Source: Natrinema sp046097095 (GTDB lineage: Archaea; Halobacteriota; Halobacteria; Halobacteriales; Natrialbaceae). From it: 64,000 nucleotides of DNA. Of this stretch, positions 1 to 8,958 are shown piece after piece. Both the position numbers and the translations under genes were made by a program. How positions within the stretch are numbered: the stretch's first letter is position 1; every line of letters starts with the position of its first letter. The notes beneath the pieces are model-generated. The model was given only the letters and a program-made list of their open reading frames with translations. It did no database searches and was not told where the DNA came from. The stretch spans positions 2,232,001 to 2,296,000 of the forward strand of contig NZ_CP175698.1 in assembly GCF_046097095.1 (NCBI RefSeq), read 5' to 3'.

Positions 1-368
1 TCGTCGGCATCGAGCGCGTGGAGTTCGCTTTGGTAAGCAACGCCCGCATCGGTCCGCTTGGCGCTGGTCAGGAGGTAGATCCGACCATCGACGACGGCGA
101 CCGTCCCGTCATGCCACGTGCCGAAACTCGGGAGATCGTACCGCCATGCGACGGTGCCGGGCTCTGGGAACTCGTCGTCGAGTGGGTAGTAATTGGTGTT
201 CCCGGCGTTACCCCATTCCGACGACCAGCCGTCGGGGTCGCCGGTCGAGACCGACAACGGGACGTCGTCTGTGCGCTCTTCGGTCGTCGCGCTGGTCGAC
301 GTGAACGCGCCGCTGGTCGAAAGCGCTATACCTGTCGCCAGTATCGAACGGCGATGCCAGTTTGGCAT
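1..368 (-). CDS. Secreted PQQ-type beta-propeller protein, N-terminal part
   Basis: The gene is cut by the left window edge, so only about 122 N-terminal residues are present. Residues 1-30 read as a twin-arginine export signal: MPNWHRRSILATG followed by a small, Ser/Thr/Ala-rich stretch. The segment WGNAGNTNYYPL and the later DGRIYLLT / ELHALDAD are typical of haloarchaeal PQQ-binding-like (outer-membrane-assembly BamB-like) beta-propeller repeats, so the protein probably acts outside the cell membrane. The start at 368 has an AT-rich box about 25-33 bases upstream. It is divergent from the epimerase at 517. Family assignment rests on one partial repeat; enzymatic role unknown. Confidence 0.65.
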   Translation of the reverse strand, partial: MPNWHRRSILATGIALSTSGAFTSTSATTEERTDDVPLSVSTGDPDGWSSEWGNAGNTNYYPLDDEFPEPGTVAWRYDLPSFGTWHDGTVAVVDGRIYLLTSAKRTDAGVAYQSELHALDAD

Positions 369-392
369 ACCGACGATGACGCCAACTCGAGG

Positions 393-401
393 TACTATTA
401 T
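393..401 (-). promoter_or_regulatory. Promoter box A of the beta-propeller gene
   Basis: On the minus strand this reads ATAATAGTA, 25-33 bases before the ATG at 368, the normal spacing of a haloarchaeal TATA box for a leaderless transcript. Confidence 0.5.
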
Positions 402-488
402 CCGCCTCCTAGCACTCTTGTTGAAATTGTAACTATTCCGGGTGCTGAAACTGACTGCCCTCGGGGAAGCGGTACCCGTCCGCCACAG

Positions 489-494
489 TTTTCT
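489..494 (+). promoter_or_regulatory. Promoter box A of the epimerase gene
   Basis: TTTTCT lies 23-28 bases before the ATG at 517 in otherwise GC-rich DNA, consistent with a leaderless start. Weak match to the consensus. Confidence 0.35.
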
Positions 495-516
495 CTGCGA
501 GCAGTGACGGCCATCT

Positions 517-1506
517 ATGGACAACGCACTCGTTATCGGCGGGACGCGCTTTATCGGCCGCCATCTGGTCGACGACTTGCTCGAGCACGGCTACGACGTA
601 ACCCTGTTTACCCGCGGGAACCGCGAGAACCCGTTCGCGGCCGACGACCGCGTCGACCACGTCGAGGGGGATCGGACGAACGACACGGCCCTCGAGGCGG
701 CCGCGACGACGGTCGACCCCGACGCCGTCTTCGACTGCGTCGCCTACCACCCGAAGGACGTTCGCGCCGCGACTCGGATCTTCGCTGACTGCGAGGCCTA
801 CGTCTACGTCTCGAGCAGCGCGGCGTATCGCCGCGAGGAGATTCCCAAACGAGAGGCGGAAACACCCCTCGAGTCTTGCACGGCCGAGCAGGCGACCGAC
901 GATAGCTTCGAGACCTACGGCAACCGGAAGGCCGAGGGCGACCGCGCCGTCGTCGCGGCGGCCGAGGACGGCGTCCGCGCGATGGCTGTCCGCCCGCCGA
1001 TCGTCTACGGTCCCCACGACTACACGGAACGGATGGACTGGTGGATCGACCGCGTGAATCGCTTCGATCGCGTCGTGATCCCCGGCGATGGGACGAACCT
1101 CCGCCACCGCGCCTACGTCGAGGACGTCGCCAGCGCGCTGCGGATCGTCGCCGAACGCGGCGACGCCGGCGAGGCCTACAACGCCGCCGATCGCCGGCTC
1201 ACCACGCTCGAGGAACTGGTCGACCTGATCGCCGACTCCGCAGATACCGCCGTCGAGGCCGTCCATGCCGGCACCCGCGAACTCGCCGCCGGCGACCTCG
1301 CGCTCGACGACTTCCCCCTATATCGGACGTATCCGAGCGTCCTCTCGACGGCGAACCTCGCCGCGCTGGGGTGGGAATCGACGCCACTCGCCGAGGCGAT
1401 GGATCGGACGGTCGCGGCCCACAGAGAGAACGACCACGACGGCATCGAGAACGGACCGGATCGGGCGGCCGAAGAACGCGTGTTGGCTATTTTGGACACG
1501 CTCTGA
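517..1506 (+). CDS. NAD-dependent epimerase/dehydratase (extended SDR)
   Basis: 329 aa, the usual size for an extended short-chain dehydrogenase acting on nucleotide sugars. The Rossmann dinucleotide motif is at residues 6-13 (IGGTRFIG), the catalytic Ser region is YVSSSAAY near residue 105, and YGNRK near residue 143 gives the YxxxK active-site pair. The GGTRFIG variant with VVIPGDG and YNAADR later in the chain resembles the isoflavone-reductase/RNA-binding-like SDR branch that is common in haloarchaea. Substrate cannot be named. It is convergent with, and directly abuts, the minus-strand gene ending at 1507. Confidence 0.85.
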   Translation: MDNALVIGGTRFIGRHLVDDLLEHGYDVTLFTRGNRENPFAADDRVDHVEGDRTNDTALEAAATTVDPDAVFDCVAYHPKDVRAATRIFADCEAYVYVSSSAAYRREEIPKREAETPLESCTAEQATDDSFETYGNRKAEGDRAVVAAAEDGVRAMAVRPPIVYGPHDYTERMDWWIDRVNRFDRVVIPGDGTNLRHRAYVEDVASALRIVAERGDAGEAYNAADRRLTTLEELVDLIADSADTAVEAVHAGTRELAAGDLALDDFPLYRTYPSVLSTANLAALGWESTPLAEAMDRTVAAHRENDHDGIENGPDRAAEERVLAILDTL

Positions 1507-2586
1507 TCAGCGGTTTCGAAGCCGCTCGAGGCGGCGCGCCCGCGACGGCCGCGACGTGAGCCTCTCCTGCAGCCGGCTTCGGTCGTCGGACAGATCGGCC
1601 CCCGTCTCGATGGCCGAGGCGAGCGCTTCCGCTCCGACGGCGTGAGCGGCGCACCGATCGGCGGCGAATTCTCGTCGCTGGAGGTACCGAACCGCGAGTG
1701 GCCAGCCTAGCACGACGGCGACCAGCGCGAGCGCGAACGACCGCCAGACGTAGCACGTGACGAGGAGGCCGAAGAGTGCACTCGTCACAAGCGCCTGTCG
1801 TTCCAGCAGTCGACCCTCGTCGGCGGCGCTCGCACGCGCACACGCTGCCGAAAGCTCGTCATCGTCGAACGCGTCGAACGCGTAATCGGTAGCGTACATC
1901 CGCCGGTTCCAGAACGGCCCCTCAAGGTAGAGGCCGGCGACTTCGGTTTCGCGGCCCGGAATCACGCCGGCGACCGTCGCCGTCAGGTCGGCACGGTCGG
2001 CTGCCCCCTCAAGTCGGCGTCGCTTCTCGGCCGTCAGCGGCTCGATGTCCTGTGAGAGACGAATTCGGTACGTCATCCAGCCGTAGATACCGGTAGTGAG
2101 ACTGAGGAATACGACCGGGATCAACGCCGGACTCGGATCCGAAGCCTCGAGGAGTGCCGTATAGAGGCCGACGATGCCTAGAACGAACAGCGCACTTGCC
2201 GTGAGATACCGTGCGAGCCGGCCGACCGCCGTCGCGGCGCTGATCTCGAGACCGTGCCGTTTGCGGGCGTACGGAAAGACGCCGAGATACGCGACGAGAA
2301 CGGCGACGATCGTTCCGACCGCCGTCGGGAGCCAGACGAGCGGCGCGGCGAGCCTGCCTGCGAGTGCCGGATGGACGGACGAGAGGGCGCTCTCGGTCGC
2401 GTCGATGAGACCTGCGAACGCGAGGACGGCGAACGTCGCGAGTCCGACGACGGCGAGCAGCCGATACGTACCGCGAGAGCGACCGGCGTCGTCTCCGGCC
2501 CGCCGAAGCGTGTATCGTCCGTACAGCCGGCCGGCGACATAGCCCACGCCAAGTAGTCCAAGCCAGAGCGTGACCACCATCATCAT
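1507..2586 (-). CDS. M48-like integral membrane protein lacking the HExxH motif
   Basis: 359 aa with about six hydrophobic segments (near residues 3-18, 42-62, 82-104, 128-146, 155-172 and 265-300). The C-terminal part resembles HtpX/M48 peptidases: DDDEL at 241-245 is the run that normally precedes the zinc motif, and QRREFAAD at 303-310 matches the EFxAD third-ligand motif. However, the stretch that should be HExxH reads RASAA (251-255), so both His and the catalytic Glu are missing. Known M48 enzymes need those residues; I infer a catalytically dead relative or regulator. It starts MMM after a strong TATA box. Alternative: an unrelated membrane protein with a chance match. Confidence 0.6.
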   Translation of the reverse strand: MMMVVTLWLGLLGVGYVAGRLYGRYTLRRAGDDAGRSRGTYRLLAVVGLATFAVLAFAGLIDATESALSSVHPALAGRLAAPLVWLPTAVGTIVAVLVAYLGVFPYARKRHGLEISAATAVGRLARYLTASALFVLGIVGLYTALLEASDPSPALIPVVFLSLTTGIYGWMTYRIRLSQDIEPLTAEKRRRLEGAADRADLTATVAGVIPGRETEVAGLYLEGPFWNRRMYATDYAFDAFDDDELSAACARASAADEGRLLERQALVTSALFGLLVTCYVWRSFALALVAVVLGWPLAVRYLQRREFAADRCAAHAVGAEALASAIETGADLSDDRSRLQERLTSRPSRARRLERLRNR

Positions 2587-2606
2587 ATCTGGATGGTGCA
2601 GTTGGA

Positions 2607-2618
2607 AATATTATAATA
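2607..2618 (-). promoter_or_regulatory. Strong TATA box of the M48-like gene
   Basis: TATTATAATATT on the minus strand, 21-32 bases before the ATG at 2586. It is the most AT-rich stretch nearby and fits a leaderless haloarchaeal promoter. Confidence 0.6.
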
Positions 2619-2742
2619 CCGCCGATCGAGCTGGACTCGTCGCCCCTCGAGACCGGTTCTCGTTTCGGACCGCATCGTCGATCCCCTCGACTGTCGCGCC
2701 GACGAGGAAAAACACATGTCCCGGGGGTGTGTCAGGCCGAGT

Positions 2743-3804
2743 ATGTTCGAGAAGTCGACGTGGATCCGTCTCCCGCGAAACGTCGTCGTTGGCCACGGCG
2801 TTCGCAGCGAGGTCCGCGACGTGATCGACGATCTCCACCTGCAGGGGCGGCCGCTGTTCGTCACGAGCCCGACGCCCCGCGAGGTCGCCGCGGACCCGAT
2901 CGCGGCCGACTTCGAGGCCGCCGGGATCGAGCCCGCGACCGTCACCGTCGAGAAGGCGACGTTCGACGCCGTCGAGCGCGTCATCGAGATCGCTGAGGCC
3001 GAAAACGTCGCCTACCTCGTCGGTATCGGCGGTGGCAAGGCCATCGACATCGCGAAACTCGCCAGCTACCACCTCGAGATGGGCTTTTGTTCCGTTCCCA
3101 CGGCGGCGAGCCACGACGGGATCGTCAGCAATCGGGGCTCCGTCCCGGACGGGGATTCCCGCCACAGCGTCGCGGCCGAGCCGCCGCTGGCGGTCGTCGC
3201 CGATACGGGCATCCTCGCCGAGGCACCGTGGGAGCTGACGACCGCCGGCTGTGCGGACATCATCTCGAACTACACCGCCGTCATGGACTGGCGACTCGCC
3301 AAGCGGCTCAAAGACGTCGAGTACTCTGAGTACGCCGCCGCGCTCTCGGAGATGACCGCCGAAATCCTCGTGGGCAACGCGGATCTCATCCGCCCGGGGC
3401 TCGAGGAGTCGGCCTGGGTCGTCACTAAGGCGTTGATGTCCTCGGGCGTTGCGATGAGCATCGCCGGGTCTTCGCGGCCGGCCAGCGGTGCTGAGCACCT
3501 CTTTTCGCATCAACTCGACCGGCTGGCACCCGGCGCGGCCCTTCACGGCCATCAGGTCGGCGTCGGTTCGATCATGACCGCCTACCTCCACCAGGGCGAG
3601 GACGGCATCTGGCGGGACATCCGCGACGCGCTCGCGAGTATCGACGCGCCGACGACCGCCGGCGAACTCGGTATCGATGACGAGACGGTAATCGAGGCGC
3701 TGACGACCTGCCACGAGATCCGCGATCGCTACACGATCCTGGGCGACGGCATGAACGAGCGGGCGGCTCGAGACGTGGCGACGAAAACGGGCGTTATCGA
3801 CTGA
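2743..3804 (+). CDS. egsA: sn-glycerol-1-phosphate dehydrogenase
   Basis: 353 aa. Makes sn-glycerol-1-phosphate from dihydroxyacetone phosphate with NAD(P)H, the first committed step of archaeal membrane lipid synthesis, in the cytoplasm. Visible motifs are the nucleotide site GIGGGKAIDIAK (near residue 90), ASHDGIVSN and the zinc-binding histidines in GAEHLFSHQLDRL and LHGHQVG. I start at MFEKSTWIRLPRNVV, the conserved N-terminus of this family; an in-frame ATG at 2716 would add nine residues of no family similarity. Length is normal. It is a single gene, convergent with the ABC permease at 3819. Confidence 0.95.
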   Translation: MFEKSTWIRLPRNVVVGHGVRSEVRDVIDDLHLQGRPLFVTSPTPREVAADPIAADFEAAGIEPATVTVEKATFDAVERVIEIAEAENVAYLVGIGGGKAIDIAKLASYHLEMGFCSVPTAASHDGIVSNRGSVPDGDSRHSVAAEPPLAVVADTGILAEAPWELTTAGCADIISNYTAVMDWRLAKRLKDVEYSEYAAALSEMTAEILVGNADLIRPGLEESAWVVTKALMSSGVAMSIAGSSRPASGAEHLFSHQLDRLAPGAALHGHQVGVGSIMTAYLHQGEDGIWRDIRDALASIDAPTTAGELGIDDETVIEALTTCHEIRDRYTILGDGMNERAARDVATKTGVID

Positions 3805-3818
3805 CTTCGAGCGGATCG

Positions 3819-4640
3819 TCAGCCGAGATCGGCGCGTTCGAACTGCCAGATCCCCAGCGCCAGCGGGACGACGAGCCAGACGAGCATAATGACGACCATC
3901 GTCTTGCCCTGGAGGAACCACGGGAGGTCCGACGGGATCGTCCTGAAGCCGTCGGGAAACGCCAGCCCGGTGGAGTTGACGTACGCCGCCGTCGGACTGA
4001 TCAGCGACTGGACGAACGCGATCTGATACATGGACACGTCGAGCCCCGCGAGATCATTGACGAGGTAGTCGATAGCGGGCTGAAGCAGTCCGACCACGTT
4101 CAACACGCTCGTAATGAAGAAGAATGCGATGGATCCACCCATCGCTCGCGACCGAGACGCGGTCGCGGCGGAGATACCGATTGCGACGGCGACGTAGGTC
4201 AGCGCGTAGAGCGCCGTCAGTACGGCCATGATCGCGAGTGTGTCCATCTCCGGCGAGGAGTACCAGAGCAGCACGAGCACCCCGCTGAGGAGGAAAGCGA
4301 CGGCGATCGACACGCTGACGATGGCAGTTCGCGTGAGGAATTTGCCGAGGACGACATCTCGGCGCGTGTTCGGAATCGAGAGCATATACTTGATGCCGCC
4401 GGATTCGCGTTCGCCAGCGACCGCGAGGTAGGCCGTCACCAGCGCGATCAGGGGGATGAACATCGCGCCGACGATCGTCAGTGGCCAGAGCGCGTTCAAT
4501 ACGCTCGTATTCGAACTCCCGTTCTGACCGAAGTAGAACAACAACGCCATGAAAGCGGCGTACAACGCACCGACGAACCAGACGATCTTGGCCCGCCGGA
4601 CGTCGAGGAAGTCCTTCTTGGCGACGGCGAGCATGCTCAT
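3819..4640 (-). CDS. ABC-2 family transporter permease
   Basis: 273 aa with six predicted membrane segments (residues about 20-40, 52-74, 100-128, 138-160, 168-190 and 245-265). The loop AGERESGGIKYMLSIPNTRRDVVLGKFL is the typical cytosolic coupling region of ABC-2 exporters related to copper-resistance NosY. It overlaps the upstream ATPase gene by four bases (ATGA), so the two are translationally coupled and form one two-component exporter. The substrate cannot be told from the sequence. Confidence 0.9.
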   Translation of the reverse strand: MSMLAVAKKDFLDVRRAKIVWFVGALYAAFMALLFYFGQNGSSNTSVLNALWPLTIVGAMFIPLIALVTAYLAVAGERESGGIKYMLSIPNTRRDVVLGKFLTRTAIVSVSIAVAFLLSGVLVLLWYSSPEMDTLAIMAVLTALYALTYVAVAIGISAATASRSRAMGGSIAFFFITSVLNVVGLLQPAIDYLVNDLAGLDVSMYQIAFVQSLISPTAAYVNSTGLAFPDGFRTIPSDLPWFLQGKTMVVIMLVWLVVPLALGIWQFERADLG

Positions 4641-5578
4641 CCTGCTACCTCCGTCTGCTCCGCCTCCTCGTCTGCTCGCCCGCCGTTCGTGTACGTGTTG
4701 AACAGTTGCTCGAGCGAGACGTCTTCCGAGACGATGTCGCGGACGGCCGTCGCGTCGGCGACGTGGCGGACGACATCGACCTTGGCCGAGGGGTCGGCGC
4801 AGGTGGCCGTGATCTCCGTTCCCTCGACGGTGACCGAGCGGACGTCCGCGAGGCTCTCGAGTCCGAGCGAGTCGGGAACGGTCTCGACCTCGAGCGTGAT
4901 CGGTGCGCCAAGATCGAGGTCCCCCTGTAGCTCGTCGGGCGTGCCGGTCGCGACGAGTCGGCCCTCGTTCATGATTCCGATGCGGTCGCAGACGGCCTCG
5001 ACCTCGCCTAAGATGTGACTCGAGAAAAAGACGGTTGTTCCGTTTTCCGCTTCCTCACGGATGATATCTCGCATCTCCTGCATCCCCGTGGGGTCGAGTC
5101 CCGAGGACGGCTCGTCCAGAATCAACAGCTCCGGATCGCCGACCAAGGCCATCCCGAACCCCAGCCGCTGGGTCATCCCCTTGGAGTAGCCGCTGGCGGG
5201 GCGGTCGCCGTCGCCGGTGAGCCCGACCTGCTCGAGGATGTCATCGGGGTCGTCATCGGTCCCCTTCGTGTCGATGACCCACTCGAGGTGCTCGCGGGCG
5301 GTGAGCCGGTCGTAGACGCTGGCCCCTTCGGGGAGGACGCCGATCCGGTGGCGGATCTCGTCGGTGTCACTCTGGGCGTCGAGTCCGAGGACCGTGGCAG
5401 TGCCGTCCGTCGGCCGGACGAAATCGAGTAACATGTTGATCGTCGTCGACTTCCCCGCCCCGTTCGGGCCGAGGAAGCCGAACACCTCGCCGTCCTCGAC
5501 GGTGAAATCGAGGTCATCGACGGCGAGGACGGTCCCACCGTATCGCTTGGTGAGAGCAGATGTTCGGATAGCAGACAT
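4637..5578 (-). CDS. ABC transporter ATP-binding protein (ABC-2 partner)
   Basis: 313 aa. Complete nucleotide-binding domain: Walker A GPNGAGKST near residue 38, Q-loop region GVLPEGASVYDRLT, signature SGYSKGMTQR (a variant of LSGGQ) near 130, Walker B LLILDEPSSGLDP near 153 and switch His in SSHILGEVE. Residues about 225-313 form the C-terminal domain seen in CcmA/NatA-like ATPases. Powers the membrane protein encoded immediately downstream. A clear TATA box precedes the start, and the gene pair reads as one operon. Confidence 0.93.
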   Translation of the reverse strand: MSAIRTSALTKRYGGTVLAVDDLDFTVEDGEVFGFLGPNGAGKSTTINMLLDFVRPTDGTATVLGLDAQSDTDEIRHRIGVLPEGASVYDRLTAREHLEWVIDTKGTDDDPDDILEQVGLTGDGDRPASGYSKGMTQRLGFGMALVGDPELLILDEPSSGLDPTGMQEMRDIIREEAENGTTVFFSSHILGEVEAVCDRIGIMNEGRLVATGTPDELQGDLDLGAPITLEVETVPDSLGLESLADVRSVTVEGTEITATCADPSAKVDVVRHVADATAVRDIVSEDVSLEQLFNTYTNGGRADEEAEQTEVAG

Positions 5579-5596
5579 GTTTGGTCCTCGATGGCG

Positions 5597-5609
5597 CTAT
5601 TATGTATAG
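5597..5609 (-). promoter_or_regulatory. Promoter of the ABC-2 exporter operon
   Basis: The minus strand reads CTATACATAATAG 19-31 bases before the ATG at 5578, with a further T-rich run upstream. Good haloarchaeal box A for a leaderless message. Confidence 0.55.
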
Positions 5610-5652
5610 TTTTTGTAAAATCTCGTGGCCGTACCGCGGTGAACGCGATCGA

Positions 5653-7557
5653 TCAGACGTGTTCGTCGAGGAAGTCCGCGATCGCGGAGTAGGCCTCGAT
5701 GCGGTTCTCGAGCTTCGAGAAGCCGTGGCCCTCGTCCTCGAAGATCAGTTTCCGAACGGGGACGCCCTGTTCGGCGGCCTTCTCGGCGATCTGTTCGGCC
5801 TCGCCGACCGGGACGCGGGGGTCGTTTTCGCCGTGGAGGACGAACAGCGGCGCGTCAATCCGCTCGACGTTGTTGATCGGCGAGATCTCCGCCAAGAACT
5901 CGCGGTCCTCGGCGAGACTGCCGTACTCGGCCTCGCGGAGTTCGCGCCGCCAGTCGCCGGTGTTCTCGAGAAAGGTGACGAAGTTGGCGATGCCGACGAC
6001 GTCGACGCCGGCCGCCCAGAGGTCGGGGTACTCGGTCAGCGCGGCCAGTACCATGAAGCCGCCGTAGGAGCCGCCCTTGGCCGCGATTCGGTCTGGATCG
6101 ATCGCGGGGTGATCCCGCAACCACTCGACGCAGGCCTCGATGTCCGCGACGGAGTCCAGCCGCTTTTCCACATCGTCGAGTGCTGCGTAGTCGGCACCGT
6201 AGCCCGACGAGCCCCGGACGTTCGGCTCGAAGTACGCGTAGCCTCGATCGAGGAAGTACTGCTTGACACTCGAGAAGGAGGGCCGGCGCTGGCTCTCGGG
6301 GCCGCCATGGATGTCGACGATGACCGGGACGCCGTCGCCGCCGTCCACGTCGGCTCCGTCGTCGCCCGTCTCGCGGTCGTCGGGGAGGGTCAGAAAGCCG
6401 GGAACCTCGAGTTCATCGAAGCTCTCGACGCTCACCAGCTCCGAGCCGTCGAACGTCTCCGGGGGAATGCCGGCGGTCGGTGCGCTGGTCCATCGCTCGG
6501 CTTCGCCCGTCTCCACGTCGACGATGAAGACGTTCGTGTTGACCGTATCGCCGCTGGTCGAGATGGCGAACCGCTCGGCGTCGGGACCGAAACTCACGCC
6601 ACCGGAGATCCCGCCCGGCAGATCGGGTTCGGGGAAGGTCTCGTAGGCCGTCGGCTCGTCGGCGTCAAACTCGCCGACGGTCAACTCGGTGTACCCCTCG
6701 ACGTTCCGCGAGCAGACGAACCGGCCGGTCTCGTCGTCCACCGCGACGCCGTCGACGTTCCAGCCGTCTCCGTCGATGACGGGCTCGAGTTGCTCGCTCT
6801 CGCGGGTCGCTTTGCTCCCCGCTCGAGTTTCCGGGGCGCTTCGCGCCCCGCCCTCGAGGTCTAAATACGCCAAGTAGAGCGTGTCGGCGTCGCCCTCGTC
6901 GGTGACGAGATAGAGTCCGTCGCCGTCGGGGGCCCAGCTGGCGCTCTGATAGCGCACGTCGCCCTCGTGGGGCGTGAGGTGCTCGAGGGCCGGCTCGTCG
7001 GCCTCGAGATCGAGCACGTACAGGTCCTGGTCGAAGTTGGAGTAGGCCTGCGAGACGAGCAGCCGGGAGTCATCGGGGCTCCAGCCAGAGAGGGAAAGCC
7101 AGCCGTCGCCCTCGTAGACGAGCGCCGCATCGTCTCCGGTCTCGTCGCGACCCTGCACGTAGACGTCGAAGACCGACTCGTCGCGGCGGTTCGAGGTAAA
7201 CGCAAAGCGCTCGCCGTCGTGGCTCCAGCCGCCCCACCGGTGTTTCGCGTCGGGCATCGCGGTCAGGTTCTCGATCTCGCCGGTCTCAGCGTCGAGGCGG
7301 AACAGTTGGGCGCGCTCGTTGCCACCCTCATCCATCCCGAAGATCAGCTCCGGGCGCTCGGGCGACCACGAGGCGAAGGTCACCCGTTCCTCGTAGAAGG
7401 TCCGCTGTTCGGGCCAGCCGCGGGGCTCCTCGAGGGTCCAGACCTGCGAGGTGCCGGTGGTGTCCATCAGAAACGAGAGCCGTTCGCCGTCGGGACCGAA
7501 CGACGCGCCGTAGGCGCTGCGGACGTTGAGATAGCGCTCGATGTCGTAGCCGCTCAT
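5653..7557 (-). CDS. S9 family peptidase (prolyl oligopeptidase type)
   Basis: 634 aa. An N-terminal seven-bladed WD40/PD40-like propeller (residues about 10-360; repeats such as FGPDGERLSF, WSPERPELIF and WAPDGDGLYL) precedes an alpha/beta-hydrolase domain. The nucleophile is in GGSYGGFM near residue 493, the acid in GENDPRVPV near 578 and the His in DEGHGF near 611, so the triad is complete. Such enzymes cleave short peptides, often acyl-aminoacyl peptides; no export signal is visible, so it is likely cytoplasmic. Length is typical. Single gene. Confidence 0.93.
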   Translation of the reverse strand: MSGYDIERYLNVRSAYGASFGPDGERLSFLMDTTGTSQVWTLEEPRGWPEQRTFYEERVTFASWSPERPELIFGMDEGGNERAQLFRLDAETGEIENLTAMPDAKHRWGGWSHDGERFAFTSNRRDESVFDVYVQGRDETGDDAALVYEGDGWLSLSGWSPDDSRLLVSQAYSNFDQDLYVLDLEADEPALEHLTPHEGDVRYQSASWAPDGDGLYLVTDEGDADTLYLAYLDLEGGARSAPETRAGSKATRESEQLEPVIDGDGWNVDGVAVDDETGRFVCSRNVEGYTELTVGEFDADEPTAYETFPEPDLPGGISGGVSFGPDAERFAISTSGDTVNTNVFIVDVETGEAERWTSAPTAGIPPETFDGSELVSVESFDELEVPGFLTLPDDRETGDDGADVDGGDGVPVIVDIHGGPESQRRPSFSSVKQYFLDRGYAYFEPNVRGSSGYGADYAALDDVEKRLDSVADIEACVEWLRDHPAIDPDRIAAKGGSYGGFMVLAALTEYPDLWAAGVDVVGIANFVTFLENTGDWRRELREAEYGSLAEDREFLAEISPINNVERIDAPLFVLHGENDPRVPVGEAEQIAEKAAEQGVPVRKLIFEDEGHGFSKLENRIEAYSAIADFLDEHV

Positions 7558-7817
7558 GGCTCAGCCGTACGGGCTCGAGAGGGTAGGCGTTTCGGTCGGC
7601 CGATCGGCTGCTAACACGGCCGAACGCGCCGCCACGGGAAGGATAATGGAAACGAGGGCCAACGAGCGATGGCGGGGCCACGACCGTTATCGACGAGCGC
7701 GCCGACACCGAACGCATTGCCGGCGGTGACGACGCCAGCGGCGGAACGGCCGACGGCGCGGAAGCGACGGAGTCGCCGCCGGTGGTCGGCACGCACACCC
7801 GACGGAAACAGGTAGGG

Positions 7818-7823
7818 TTTTAA
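7818..7823 (+). promoter_or_regulatory. Promoter box A of the GT4 gene
   Basis: TTTTAA lies 27-32 bases before the ATG at 7850, consistent with a leaderless transcript. Confidence 0.5.
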
Positions 7824-7849
7824 CCCGTTCGCTCACAGTTCCCGAGCAG

Positions 7850-8911
7850 ATGCAGGTTGCGTTCGTCTCGTTCGAAACGGCACACCACCGCGATACCGAG
7901 ACGAACCAGCGGTTTCAGACCATCCTCGAACTCTTCGCCGAACGCGGCCACGACGTGCACTGTTACTGCGCCGACTTCTGGGCCGGCGAAGAAACGACGG
8001 TCGAACGAGACGGAATCACGTACCACGCGGTCTCGAGCGGTCTCGAAGCCCGGAGTTCGTTTCTTCTGCGGCTGCCGTTTCTCCTCGCGACCGCGAGCCC
8101 GGACGTGATTCACGCCAACGCGCGGCCGCCAGAGCAGGTTCCGGCCGCGCGTTTGGGTGCGGCACTCGCCCGTGCGCCGCTGGTCGCCGAGTGGTACGGC
8201 GACGGCGGCGTCGACGACACGCGATGGACGCGCCTCGCAACGGGACGGCCGGACCGGATCGTTGCCCCCTCGGAACTCGTCGGAACGTGGGTTCGAGAGC
8301 GCGGGGCCGACGGCGATATCGTCGAGACCGTTCCGAACCCGATCGACTGCGACCGGATTCGAGACGTCGAGCCCGGCGAAGACGTCGACGTGATCTACGC
8401 CCGGCGACTCGACGAGGGCGCGAACCTCGAGAGCCTGCTGCTCGCGCTCGCGGAGCTCCGGGACCGCGACTGGTCCGCGACGGTCGTCGGCGACGGTCCC
8501 GAACGGGACAGATACGAGCAACTGGCGCGTGACCTCCGGATCGAGGACCGAGTGACGTTCGCCGGCAGCCTCCCGCTCGAGGAGCGGATCGCGGCCTACC
8601 GCGGAGCACACGTCTTCGCCCAGACGGCCGCACACTGCGTCTTTCCGACGGAGATGCTGTGGGCGCTGGCCGCCGGCTGTGTCGGCATCGTCGAGTACCA
8701 CGCGAACGCAAGCGCCCACGAACTCGTGGAGGGCTGGGATCGCGGGTTCCGGACCACCAGCGAGGACGACTTAGCCGAGGCCATCCTCGCCGCGGGCGAC
8801 TTAGAGCACCGCGAGTACGACGACCGGTTCGACGACTACGACCGCTCGTCGGTGGCCGATCGGTATCTGGACGTCTATCGAACGGTCCAGAAAGAACAGG
8901 GGCTGCTGTAG
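7850..8911 (+). CDS. Glycosyltransferase family 4
   Basis: 353 aa with the GT-B two-Rossmann layout. The N-terminal half starts QVAFVSFETAHHRDT and includes DVIHANARPPEQVPAARL; the C-terminal half carries the GT4 donor-site pattern VIYARRLDEGANLESLL, VVGDGPERD and FPTEMLWALAAGCVGIVEY, where the conserved Glu pair of the E-x7-E motif is only partly kept. It would move a sugar from a nucleotide donor onto a lipid, glycan or protein acceptor at the cytoplasmic face. No other glycan genes adjoin it, so acceptor and pathway stay open. Confidence 0.85.
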   Translation: MQVAFVSFETAHHRDTETNQRFQTILELFAERGHDVHCYCADFWAGEETTVERDGITYHAVSSGLEARSSFLLRLPFLLATASPDVIHANARPPEQVPAARLGAALARAPLVAEWYGDGGVDDTRWTRLATGRPDRIVAPSELVGTWVRERGADGDIVETVPNPIDCDRIRDVEPGEDVDVIYARRLDEGANLESLLLALAELRDRDWSATVVGDGPERDRYEQLARDLRIEDRVTFAGSLPLEERIAAYRGAHVFAQTAAHCVFPTEMLWALAAGCVGIVEYHANASAHELVEGWDRGFRTTSEDDLAEAILAAGDLEHREYDDRFDDYDRSSVADRYLDVYRTVQKEQGLL

Positions 8912-8958
8912 CCCGGGAACGACCGCGGCTCGCTTCCGGCAGCGTGCGGGACCGACCG

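Noticed and set aside
7647..7823. Plus-strand open frame of about 58 codons before the GT4 gene
   Set aside because: Looks mildly protein-like but has no start and the frame's end overlaps the GT4 promoter; not enough to call a gene.
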